This document shows, one piece after another, positions 1 through 10,100 of a stretch of 64,000 bases of DNA; within the stretch, counting starts at the first letter, position 1; each line of letters starts with the position of its first letter. The notes under the pieces were generated by a model, which saw nothing but the letters and a program-made list of their open reading frames with translations, was not told where the DNA came from and made no database searches. Where the stretch lies: contig AZLU01000070.1 of NCBI GenBank assembly GCA_002224055.1, forward strand, positions 28,003 through 92,002. Direction: 5' to 3'. Source of the DNA: Pezizomycotina sp. ARF18 (Eukaryota; Ascomycota). The position numbers and the translations under genes were made by a program.

Positions 1-162
1 AAATCCGGACAGGACTTCGACTTATATGTTCCTTGTCCGCCTAGAGCGTTTGTAAAACGCATGCAGACGGAAACACCTGATGAACTCCTCGAAGAAGAGA
101 TACACAAAAAATCTCTCGAAAAGGAGATAGATGAAAAGTTCCTCGAAAAGGAGATACGATAA
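1..162 (+). CDS. Partial 3' end of an unassigned protein, cut by the window edge
   Basis: An open frame enters from the left edge and runs 53 codons to a TAA at 160-162. The peptide starts with a normal-looking segment containing DLYVPCPPRAFVKRM and ends in Glu/Lys-rich text (LLEEEI, KSLEKEI, FLEKEI) built on a loose repeat. Just after the stop, other plus-strand frames stay coding-like (for example an acidic stretch near 192-320). The stop may therefore come from a sequence error and the gene may run on. I do not recognise the family, and nothing here shows a function. Its identity depends on sequence to the left of the window. Confidence 0.35.
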   Translation, partial: KSGQDFDLYVPCPPRAFVKRMQTETPDELLEEEIHKKSLEKEIDEKFLEKEIR

Positions 163-430
163 GTTCCTCACACGATAGTAATATATGATGTTTCTCTCCG
201 AAGACGAAAGCCTTATTGAAGAGGCGTTCGAAGGATTGATGCGCTTCGAAGAGAATCTCACGGGAGAGAAGCTTTCTGAGAGACACCAAAAGGAGATAGG
301 CTTTCTGGAGAGACGCTCATAGGAGAGAGACTCTCTGAGAGACGTCATGGGAGAAGAAAGTTTCTGAGGAGACGCCTCACAAAAGAGAATCTCGCTTCGT
401 CTTCGACGCCGGCTTCGACTCCAGGACTTA
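75..430. repeat. Degenerate GA-rich minisatellite
   Basis: Imperfect units around CTCGAAAAGGAGATA recur between about 75 and 170. Related units with GGAGAGA and CTCTGAGAGACG follow to about 380. The array is imperfect, with unit length of roughly 20-30 bases. It encodes charged Glu/Lys/Arg text on the plus strand, so it may be coding repeat sequence rather than spacer. Confidence 0.45.
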
Positions 431-1080
431 CCCTCGCCCTCGCCAAAGTCGCCCGAGGCTCCGTCCTCGCCTTCGCTAAAGTCGCTAGAGCTTTGCGTTC
501 TCGCCCAAGCCACCGAGGATCTCATTCTCACCAATTGCCATCTTCGCCGACGGAAACCTCACCTTTCACCAAAGCATCGGCTCCGTCTGGTACTTCACTC
601 TCGCCAACGCCATCGGCTTCGTCGTCGAACTATTTGCCACCAAAGCCATTTGCTTCCAGCCGTTCCTCTCCCTCTTCGATGTCGTGGTCCCGCGAACTCA
701 GCTCAACTCCAACCAGGCGTTAGGTTCGTCGTCGTATACCGCGTTTGTTGGGAAGCAATGCGACAGGTAAATAGCAACAAGCCATCGCAACGCACTTCAA
801 ACATCACATCGCCCAATCTAAGCGCACGTAATATTTCGTGTTAAGACGACCCGAACAAGCTATTATATCACCGAACAAGCACCAGAAAGCCGCCGAGAAG
901 CAAAGACGACGATTTGACTGAAATTCTCAGCATTATGAGGAGCCGAGACGCTGCAAAGATGCAAAAGAAAGAAACAGGTAGCGGAAGTTAACCGTACCTG
1001 CGAACAAGAAGAGACTTTCGGGTTCGGTGAGAAGCAAAAAGATATCCCGAATTCTGGTACTAAAGGTAAAGTCAAATTTC
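163..1080 (+). other. Coding-like but unassigned plus-strand stretch
   Basis: From about 370 to 720 the sequence is C-rich, with repeated small motifs (CTTCG, CGCC, TCGCTAAAGTCGC). It translates on the plus strand into Ser/Pro-rich low-complexity text. Around 860-1070 a basic segment includes the peptides SKDDDLTEILSIM and VPANKKRLSGSVRSK in different frames. This looks like a disordered part of a real gene interrupted by shifts, perhaps a continuation of the partial gene at the left edge. From 1080 to 1430 the sequence turns T-rich with no coding character. Confidence 0.3.
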
Positions 1081-1433
1081 CAATTTGTTCCTGTTTTCTC
1101 TGCTGCTTTCTTCCCTAAGCCTCTCTTTTCAACTTATCTTTCCTTTTTATTTATTATTATTATTATTATTATTTTCAAAGTACAGTGTTAATTTACGAGT
1201 CACTTTTTCCCAACATTTTCCCCTATCATAGAATTTCCATCTTCCGCAATTTCTACCCTCGTTATTTTTAGTCTCTCTCTTTTTCTCTCTTCTCTCTGTC
1301 TCTTTTACCCTTTTATCAATTGTTGTTTTCTCCATAAGTGTTTTGAACTCACTAATATCAATTCTGTCCTTTGTTTTAGTTCCTGATAATTTAATTTCTC
1401 TATTTTTCTCTTTATCCCTTATTCACTCTCAAA

Positions 1434-3165
1434 TGGCTAGCTGGAGAAATTCGCGGTCACCGCTAACAAAAGTTGATAACGTTAATGATGACGATGATGT
1501 TTTGTAGACAAAGCCTATCGCCAAGTTCTTCTTCAACAATGGACAGAAGGAGACACTCACCAGAAGACCAGCATAGAAATATTCGAGTGGAGCACCCGAT
1601 GTGTAAGTTTAGAACCGAATCCTTTCTATGTCCCGCGCGATGAAGATGGGCAGAGCGCACAGCTAAACAAAAAGTCGGCCGGTTAAGATCACCCTGACCT
1701 TGTTCAATTGAGACTCCTCATATTGAACTACGTTCGCTATTACGAATGATTTTTTTCTAATCTTGCTATCTTTTCTTTACTGTAATTATACACAGAAGCT
1801 ATGTGGAAGGCCATAAGCAAATTGGCAACCAGCCCGGACGGCGTCATTTCGGGTTCGAGGACCGTTGCATTTCCTTCATCCCAAGGATTTCTGACCTTCA
1901 GTTGATGTTAAGGGTATCAAATATTCAAAGATTCACGACTACCATGGAGCTCATCAGAGAAGAGCTGGAATAATGTGAGAAACAATGTACAATCTTATAC
2001 ACTTGGAGCTTCACTTGATGCTCAGGGCCGCCGAAAACCTCATCTACCCCAGCGCACTGGTTTCAATCCATTCCATGCTTCGCTCTTTCACGAGATGATG
2101 CCGTGTTGGTTAGGGTATTTCTCAGACGACTAAAGCCCTTCCTGCTCTCCTCGCATTCACGGCAGCGAGTCTTTTTCTGCTGAAGAATGACGAAGTAAAA
2201 GTATGAAGAAGATCACCGAAGAGGTCCTCGAGGGTATATTCATAAGGAAGAACGCACGCCGACGGATCGAGTCATTGCTACGCTTGGGGGAATCCTCAGG
2301 AGGATTTCGTCGACCCGAATCTAAGGCGAGGAGCCGTTCATGTACTTTGCGATGATCGTCCAGGCGAGCTACCTCGTCGACGTCTCATCGCTGGTAACAG
2401 ATCACGGGTTTACGGTTCCTCCAAGCGTGATGAAGTCATTCGTGACGAGTACAGTCCTATCCATAAGCTCATCGACAGGAGTAAAGTTTGTAAATATATT
2501 CCGGCTTTGGAGCCCCCGGAACAAACGCCCTGCATCATTAAAGAGTTCCTAAACGCTTCGATGCAGGAAGAATCTCCAGATGAGGAAGAGCCTTCAAGCG
2601 AGCAACAAGCTCGGGCCGGAACCAGGTTCCAAGCCAGGAACAGGCTTCAGACGTCAACAGAGCACGGATGACGAAGGTCTGAAAATTCCGAACAGTTTTT
2701 AGACGACGATATACTTTCGGACGAGGACGATTTCATGGACTACGAGCATCCTACTTTCAGCATGCACGATAGCTGCTGTTTTAATTGCCCGTTTAAATCG
2801 CATCCTCCGAATCTCACTGCGGTCGATGACAACGGCAACGCTACCAGCGCTAATGCAACAGACAACAATTCTAGCAACGCCACTATTGACAATCGCGAGC
2901 TACAACAGCAACAAGAGGAAACCCCCCAATCATCGCATCGCCAAGCTCCTCGATGGTTGTAAGATTAACCCTTCAGATGATGGTGGCGAGGCCACATACA
3001 GCCTTACCATTTCGCGGTTTTTTTCACTTTTAATGGGAAAAGTTGTTTATGGCGAGGACGGGGCAGGTTTTCAAAGTGGAGAGAATGTGATTCTGAAAAT
3101 TTCGAGCAATTATCAAAGGAACCCCCGAGCCCCCCTCTCCGATCAGCTTTTTAAAGCAAGATGAT
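1434..3165 (+). CDS. Unassigned plus-strand gene with an acidic C-terminal region
   Basis: Coding-like plus-strand segments follow one another with frame changes. An early segment contains KPIAKFFFNNGQKETL (about 1510-1555). A middle helical segment runs about 2090-2340. Around 2440-2690 a segment includes SPIHKLIDRSK, KYIPALEPPEQTP and an acidic QEESPDEEEPSSEQQ. Near 2690-2760 there is another acidic patch (DDDILSDEDDFMDYEHP), followed by an Asn/Gln-rich stretch. An intron probably ends at the TTTTGTAG near 1500. The ATG at 1434 is the best visible start but is not certain, and the 3' end is approximate. I cannot name the family; a helical-repeat protein with a disordered acidic tail is the most I would infer. 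Confidence 0.35.
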
Positions 3166-4123
3166 AAGGCCCTCCCTCCCCAGCAGATACATTTATAAAA
3201 AAGGCTAACATTATTAAATCTTTGTTTAATGGGTTATTTTCAATTTGGTAAATATAGATTTGTTTATTCACCAAGTTATTTTATTTTGTTTGTTTCTTTT
3301 CCCTTTCTTTGAATCTGGCACTTCTCCCTGTCAAAAAAAAACCCCAATCATGCTACTTGCCGTTTATCTTTACTGGTTCAAAATTACTCAAATATGTTAA
3401 TGGGCCTTTACGTTTTTCTTCTCTCACGCATCCCAGTTCCTTTCTAGTTATATGTAAAGCTTCCATAAACGGGGAAATCTTTGAAATAACTACTTATATT
3501 TTTTTTCTCTCTCTCCGTTTTTATATAAATTTCTCTCTTCCCCATCATAAGTGTTTAATAACTTCTTTACCTCATAAATCTCCATGCTTTCTTATTCTGC
3601 GAACGGCATACCTTCGGTTTGCATTGATTATCGGGCCGTATAGGCACCTTTAATATCTTCGTATGATGCCCTTCGTCTGTATCATCACTTTGTATCTTCT
3701 TTTCCTGTTGTATGTCTTCAATTACTGGAGCGTGGCGCATATGTACACTGTATATTTGGTTTTCTTTTGTACAGCCACTTCCGATACCCTCAGCATTGTT
3801 TTCGGCTCCTGTATGCATACATACACATTGGCGTTCTTGATTTGACCTATTCACAGTTTTGTAACTGACGCATTATACTACCATGAAGTCTCCTGTATTT
3901 GCGTTTGATTTTGCACGAGCTCTCGTATTGAGTGCTTTCCCCCCCTTGATGGTCTACATATCTAGAGTTCAAGCATCTACCGCTTTATTTACGTTACGCA
4001 TTATACTATACACTCCCCTACCGCCATCTTGGAACCCTCCGATAGGGATCGAGACTAGCAGATTCCCCATCCGTCATATCCTTAATATACAGATTTCAAC
4101 CGCCTAGACACCATATACACCTC
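3166..4123. other. Spacer without a recognisable gene
   Basis: The T-rich first half (3200-3560) looks like 3' flanking sequence. The rest contains short open frames on both strands with no family signature. Nothing here can be supported as a gene. It lies between the ends of two converging transcription units. Confidence 0.4.
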
Positions 4124-4758
4124 TTATTCAACGTAATCATCGGCAACCGTATTTGCTTCCGCAAACGGATTATCTATCGCGCGCCTTTCGTATGCCCACA
4201 CGTCCTCCGAGTTACGCTGCAACCGCCTCTTCGCCGCTGCTCTTTATGGTACGCTAGTATCTTCTCCGGCGGCGACCTGTCCGTGCATCCATTCGCTTTC
4301 AAACAAAAGCGGAATTTTACCTGGAAAAATACAAACCAGTAAGTCTAATTACCTATATGCCTAGAAAAAAAAATCAAAGGTAAAGGGGTTTAAGGTGATA
4401 CGTACCTTTCTCAGAACAATCCTCAGCGACCCGTACCGGTAATATTCACCAGCTGTCCTCCGACGCTGTAACAGTAAAAACAGCTCGTCGAACGCCGTTA
4501 CGCAGCTCATCTCCGTCGGGAAACTAGTGTCTTTTCCTTCGCGCCTGAATTCTCTACCGGCGGCGTAATCTTCCCGCTTCGTGCGGGCTTTGTGTTCGGC
4601 GTCTAGCTGCGATAGTAGCGTCGATAGCTCTTCGTCGGCGAGCTGGTCGCGGGTTTTGTCTGTGCGGGTGTTGCGGCGGGATCACGTAGCGTTTCGTTGT
4701 CATTGGGGGTTGTAGAGGTGGAGGGAGTGTTGGAGGTGTTACGCGACCAGAATGGCAT
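4124..4758 (-). CDS. EMI1: EMI1-like DUF3128 protein (mitochondrial-type small protein)
   Basis: The minus-strand product starts MPFWSRNTSNTPS at 4758. It continues DQLADEELSTLLSQLD and reaches the DUF3128 core TEMSCVTAFDELF, then a YCYS-type segment, then YRYGSLR. A second exon gives VKFRFCLKANGC and ends SEDVWAYERRAIDNPFAE, with stop codon TAA at 4124-4126. One intron fits 4321-4405 (GTACGT..CCAG). Conserved cysteines (MSC, YCY, FCLKANGC) match the paired-Cys layout of the Emi1/DUF3128 family. That family is small, fungal and linked to mitochondrial function and early meiotic induction in yeast. At least two single-base shifts break the frame. The symbol is by family resemblance; a paralogous DUF3128 protein cannot be excluded. 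Confidence 0.68.
4321..4405 (-). other. Intron in the EMI1-like gene
   Basis: On the minus strand the exon end GAAAG is followed by GTACGT, and the next exon is preceded by TTTTTCCAG. Joining them carries the reading from the YRYGSLR segment into the FRFCLK segment expected for DUF3128. Confidence 0.6.
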
Positions 4759-5343
4759 TGTGGAGGTGAGTTGGGAGGGGATTGGTGTGTTAAAGAGGTA
4801 GGTTTAAGCCTGATAGAAAAGATCTGAAGGTTTTGGTGGGCGGGTGTCGTGAGGTTATGCTTCTTATCGATAAGAACAAAAACGAGAGTTTCTGGAGGCG
4901 GAATGGCGCGCACTTTCTGTTTGGTGCTACAGCACGTCCACCAGTAACTACGGTTTCAGGTCCCGATATACGCGCGATTGCTATCTGGTAGTCATGAGTT
5001 ATCTGCTCTATTTTTCTAATAATTTTTGTGGAGTTCATGTATTACGAAGACTGTAACTTTCTCCTAGATCTTCAGCGGGAATATTACCCATTGGCTCTAG
5101 CCTTGTGTGGACATGCTAGGAAGAATTTTGAATTTTCATTGCCGGAGTAAAGTTCCGGTCGTAGAGTTTTGGTTTTCACGAAGTTTCTCGATCTCACGGT
5201 ATTAAAGAAAAAGTATCTTCCCATCATAGAAGATTCTCACACCCAAAGGATGATTATTCTCGTCGTTCAGACAAATATAGCAGTATCACCATTCTTCAAT
5301 ACTTCCCTTTCCAGCTATCTGCTTATAATACCGTGGACCCAAG

Positions 5344-6420
5344 ATGGAAACTGGTCATCTCATACCCATGAACTCCCAAGAATGTATTCCCGAAGACGGC
5401 GAAATCATAATCATCGACTTCTCCGTTAAGATATCCAACCCGCTATCCGAAGTCGCAAATTCCTACGCACCTTCATCGAACGCTCCTATACGGCGAAGAC
5501 GTTCCCGCGCTATAGTCCTAAGCACGCACAAATTTAACCATCGACTGATGCTCAACGTCTATCTAACACGTAGCTTCTCCAAACCGAAAGTGGAGGAGGC
5601 GTTGTGTGGTCAGGCGCTCTAGCTAGCTTACCGACTTGAGAAGGATATGCATATACTGATCCTCTACGATGATCTAAAGCTCGTAGCTGTGTCGAGCAAA
5701 CGACGCCGGAGAGGTTCCTCGAGATGCGGTGTGATGCGATATTACATCCTGATGCGCCTGTTAGTATAGTTGATCTTGGTGGTTACGTACTGATGAACCG
5801 GCTTGGATAGTCATCGAGGAACGGCAGGAGGTGTTGGCGTTAATGGGGAAGGAGAGATGGTAAACTCCACCTTTTCCCCTCCAAAATAACTGATGTAAAA
5901 CTGATGGAAGTATTTTCTGATATAATGGTACCGTTTTCCGACGAAGCCATCGTACCAAAAAGAGACCATTGATCGCCTGTGTTCTTGGGATCAGTATTAC
6001 TGCCGTGCCGGAGTCTCAGCGTTTGCCGTCTGAAGACTCTCCGAGTACGAGAAGTGGCATGATGTTTCTGCCTGAGAGGTTCAGCGGAGATTATTGCATC
6101 TCAGAAGCAGTATAGAAGCCGGACAGCTATCGAAGTTGGCTAGAGTCAATCGAACCTGCATTGGACGAAAAATGAAATATTTATATCCTGATTCGGGCCG
6201 CTTCGTCCTGCCGGAACCTCGACACGCTCCAGTTACGTGCGAAATTAGCAGGGAGCCATTAAATAACGCGCACGTTGCGCGCAGTAAAGATGTCTCTCTT
6301 GCGGCGGCAATACGATTGCAGCGATAGGGCGGGAGTTGCATTCGTGCATGGGTTTAATGGCGTCCAGTCGTTTCTCCAAACCCCACCGCAGCATTGGTCA
6401 GATCGTGGGAAAAGAGGCTA
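5344..6420 (+). CDS. Unassigned plus-strand gene, frame-broken
   Basis: Successive plus-strand frames stay protein-like for about 1 kb. The segments include METGHLIPMNSQECIPEDGE at the start, HRLMLNVYLTRSFSKPKVEE (about 5540-5600), RLEKDMHILILYDDLKLVAV (about 5630-5690), then LACVLGISITAVPESQRLP and FLPERFSGDYCISEAV (about 5970-6110), and SFLQTPPQHWSDRG near 6400. No domain family is recognisable. The ATG at 5344 is the first good start, but the true start could be earlier. The gene lies head-to-head with the EMI1-like gene, the two starts about 585 bp apart, and upstream of EDE1. Several single-base shifts interrupt it, as in its neighbours. Confidence 0.4.
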
Positions 6421-6429
6421 AAAAAATAC

Positions 6430-7176
6430 TCGAGATTTTTCAGGCAGAGGGGAACTGTCCGCCCAGAGCTGCAAAAATTTAGAGCAAAGAAATTATTAGC
6501 CTCGTGGCCACTATGCATGCAAACTACTGGCCGTATATGATAACCCCTCTTCTAGCAGAAAATAAAGAGCGAAAAAAAAAAAAAAAAAAGACGTGTCGCA
6601 ATGCTGAGCTGTGAATATTTCTCGAGATTGACTTACTTTTGTGATCAACGGTGTCCCCTGAGACCCTGACCTCCGCCAAGGAGGCGGTGCTGTCTTCATC
6701 ATTCACTTATAGACAGGGGGAAACTGGGAAGAAATTAAGCATTCAGCAGGAAAAGAAGAAAATATACTACTGCTATATTGTAATTAAAGTAATCTAAAGT
6801 AGCGATATTCATTAATTGGTGGAGATTTAGTGAAGTTGGCGTTGTTGTTCACTTTCAAGTGTGTTGTTGTTGTTGTTGCCAGCCCTTTTTCCCCTTTTCC
6901 CTTTCCCTCTCCCTAACAAAAAGGTTTCCCACTCCCGGTTCGTCCGAACAACAAGCATAAATCTCCAACAAAATCATCACTACTATATTTTCACCCTGAA
7001 GAGAAAGCCCTTTCTTTGTATATTTGATCGATATCACGAGTCTTTAGAATTATCAAGAGTTATTTTTTCTAGTTATTATTTAACCTTACTACAGAAACTT
7101 TAAGGAAAGGGAGGAGAAAGAAGGACAGAAATAGAAACACCCAAGGAGAGAGAAGTACACCATTCAGCGGGTCAAG
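6430..7176. other. Upstream region of EDE1
   Basis: No gene is visible. The stretch holds an A run (about 6573-6590), a CAAC/GTT-rich patch near 6865-6880 and pyrimidine-rich sequence at 6885-6915. These are typical of a fungal promoter and 5' leader. The last 100 bases before the EDE1 ATG are purine-rich. Confidence 0.4.
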
Positions 7177-10100
7177 ATGACGGACTTCGCACCAGCTTGT
7201 AAGTGTTTACCCACTCCCTCGCCCCGAATGTAATCTGGCAGCCCCGTCCTCTCTTGGGCTCGAGCGTCGATTTTATGCTCTTCAGCGGTGCTTTTTTACA
7301 TTTTTCCCACTAACGGCAGCCTTCTTCACTAAACAGCGTCGACGATTGAACTCACGGCGGAGGAGAAGAAGGTCTTTGGCAACTCTTCCAGGCCGCGGAT
7401 ACCCAAAACCTAGGTGTCATTACCGGCGAACTTGCCGTCAAATTTTTCGAGAAGAGTGGCCTGAAGCCACAGACACTTGGGGAGGTGTGTGAACGTCTGA
7501 TCCTCTTATTCTCGATATTGGACTTTGTTTGACCCTTGATGTTTTATGTTTTTTTGGGGAGTAGATATGGGGAATCGCGGACACCGAGAACCGGGACTCC
7601 TAACAAAAGTCGGGTTCAGCATCGCTCTCCGCTTAATCGGTCAGGCGCAGAACGGCCAGGCGCCGAGACCAGAGCTAGCGCAGCGTCGTATGTTCCGATT
7701 TTTAACTTTGTCATGTAGAATTTTCGCACGAACCTTAGACTGAACTTTATTCTCCAGCTGGACCTCTCCCGACTTTCAAGGGATCGTCGTCGCGTACCCT
7801 AACAGCCCGCAGATACCACAGGCGGCGCCGACCAGCCCTATACAGCCACAACTCTCGGGACTGCTGTAAAGTGCCACGACTTACGCTGAAGATGTAGCAA
7901 AATACACTGAGCTGTTCGAACGCTCTGGAGCAGTCGACGGTGTTATGGCTGGTGAGCCATAAATTGCTTTTAACGAACACCCCTGGGTAACCTTATATAT
8001 GCTAACATTTGTATTTTTGTCTAGGCGAGCAAGCGCGGAATATTTTCCAGAAGGCCAAGCTTCCAAATTCAACGCTCGGTGTAATATGGCAACTGGCGGA
8101 TAGGCAACAGAAGGGCGCTTTACAGCAAGCGGAGTTCGTCGTGGCCATGACCTCATTCATGCACTGTCAACGGCTCGCTACCCTCGCTTCCCAATATTCT
8201 GCCGCCGCAAGTTTTTGATGCTGCTTCTGGGAGGCTTGCGCGACCTGGGATCCCGAAGGCAGGCAACGCCAACATCGGGAGGAACTGGCGCGCGACCACG
8301 GTTCCTATGGCGCCGATTCAGAAGCAGTTCAGCGGCGGCATGCAACCAGCACGGACCACAGCCCTCTTGCCGCCAGTTTACGCCGCCGCCTCAGCCTCCG
8401 CCGGTCCAGGCACCGAACGAAGTGCCCTGGATTATCACGCCACAGGAGAAGGCAAGTTTGACGCCCATTTCGCAGACGTGGATGTAGGCAACAAAGGATA
8501 TATCACAGGTGGGTTAGAGAACACATTTTAAGTCTTATGTAATGACGCACGCTGACCGTTTAAAAGGCGAGGAGGCGGTCCCATTCTTCTCAGGTTCTAA
8601 GCTACCTGAGGACGCTCTGGCGCAAATCTGGGACCTTGCGGACATACACAAAACCGGCAGCTTGACGCGGGAAGAATTCGCTGTAGCAATGTACTTGATT
8701 AGGAATGAAAGGATAAAGGGAACTAACGGGAAGGGGCTTCCGGAGACGCTGCTATCAATTTGATCCCGATTGCCATGCGGCCCTCGCAGATAGGTCTCGG
8801 CCCAAGGACTGCTGGTAAGCTGTTATAACCAGGGCGACCATTCTGAAACTGATAACTTCTTCGTTACTCTATAGGAAATTGACAAGACTAAATTGATGCA
8901 TGCCTAGGCCTCACCCATCTCCACAACAGCCTTCGGTGCCCTCGGCTTTTGATATCCCGGCGCCGCCACCGCCGCCCTCGCAGTCTAAATCCAATTATGA
9001 TGACTTGTTTGGCCTGCAGGAGTCTTTCACGCCGCAGTCCACCGGACCCCAGCCAACTTCTCTTCGTCACAACCCGCCAGCCTCGCGAGCGGATTTGGGG
9101 CGTTCCAAGAGCTTCGGACCCCTTTGCAGCTTCGAAGTCACTGTTCAGTAGCACTACAAAACCTTTCCAGCCTCAAGCAGCTTTGGTCAATCAATCGTTA
9201 CGCCGACATGACCGGTGGTTCGACCGCGTCTGCAATCAGGCACGGATGACATCCCCTACACCGTCCTCCACGTCGATGACCTGCTTGGTGACAACGATCC
9301 GGAAGTTAGCAAGAAACTGACCGCTGAGTCAACGGAATTAGCGAATCTCTCGAATCAATTGGGTCTCTGACTAAACAGACTCAGGATTTGAAGAATAAGC
9401 GTGCCTCCGCGGATCAAGAACTGACGACAGTGTCTAACCAGAAGCATGACATAGAATTGAGATTGGCCCAACTCAGGCAGATGTACGAGCAGGAAGAAAA
9501 GGATGTCAAACGTGTCGAGGAAAGGCTAGCCATTACAAGGAATGAACTGCACGTCTGAGACTGACTTCGCGGTCATTGAAGCTAACGTGAAGGATCTCCG
9601 CGCGAAGAAAGCTGACATGACAGCGGCCTACGAAGCTGACCAGCGGAGAACATGGCGTTGAAAGATGGCATGCGGACCGTGAACGCCGAGATCGCCACTC
9701 TGAACAAGGAACTCGAGAAGCTGAAGAGCGACGCGAGGCAACAAAAAGTCTTGTAGCCATCAGCAAGAAGCAGCTAGCCACTGCAGAAGCCGAACGAGAT
9801 AAGATCAAATCTGACATGGAAGCAGAAAGGAGAGAACTAGCTGCAGCCACCGCTTCGCCACCGTGGATATCGGAAGGATGGCCAGCCCCCAACCACCAGC
9901 GAGCCCAACCTCAGCCAGACCAGCACATGTCGAACACCAACCCTTCCACAACCCCTTCCATAGAGAGCAGACCGGCGCCGTCCGACCGGCGGTTGGAGGT
10001 TCGCCTTTTGCATCAGGAGCTCAGAGCCCTCCCGTTAACAACGCCTTTGAAAACGTGTTTGGATCTTCGTTTTCAAGTGGAGGCCCTTCCTCCATGGCTG

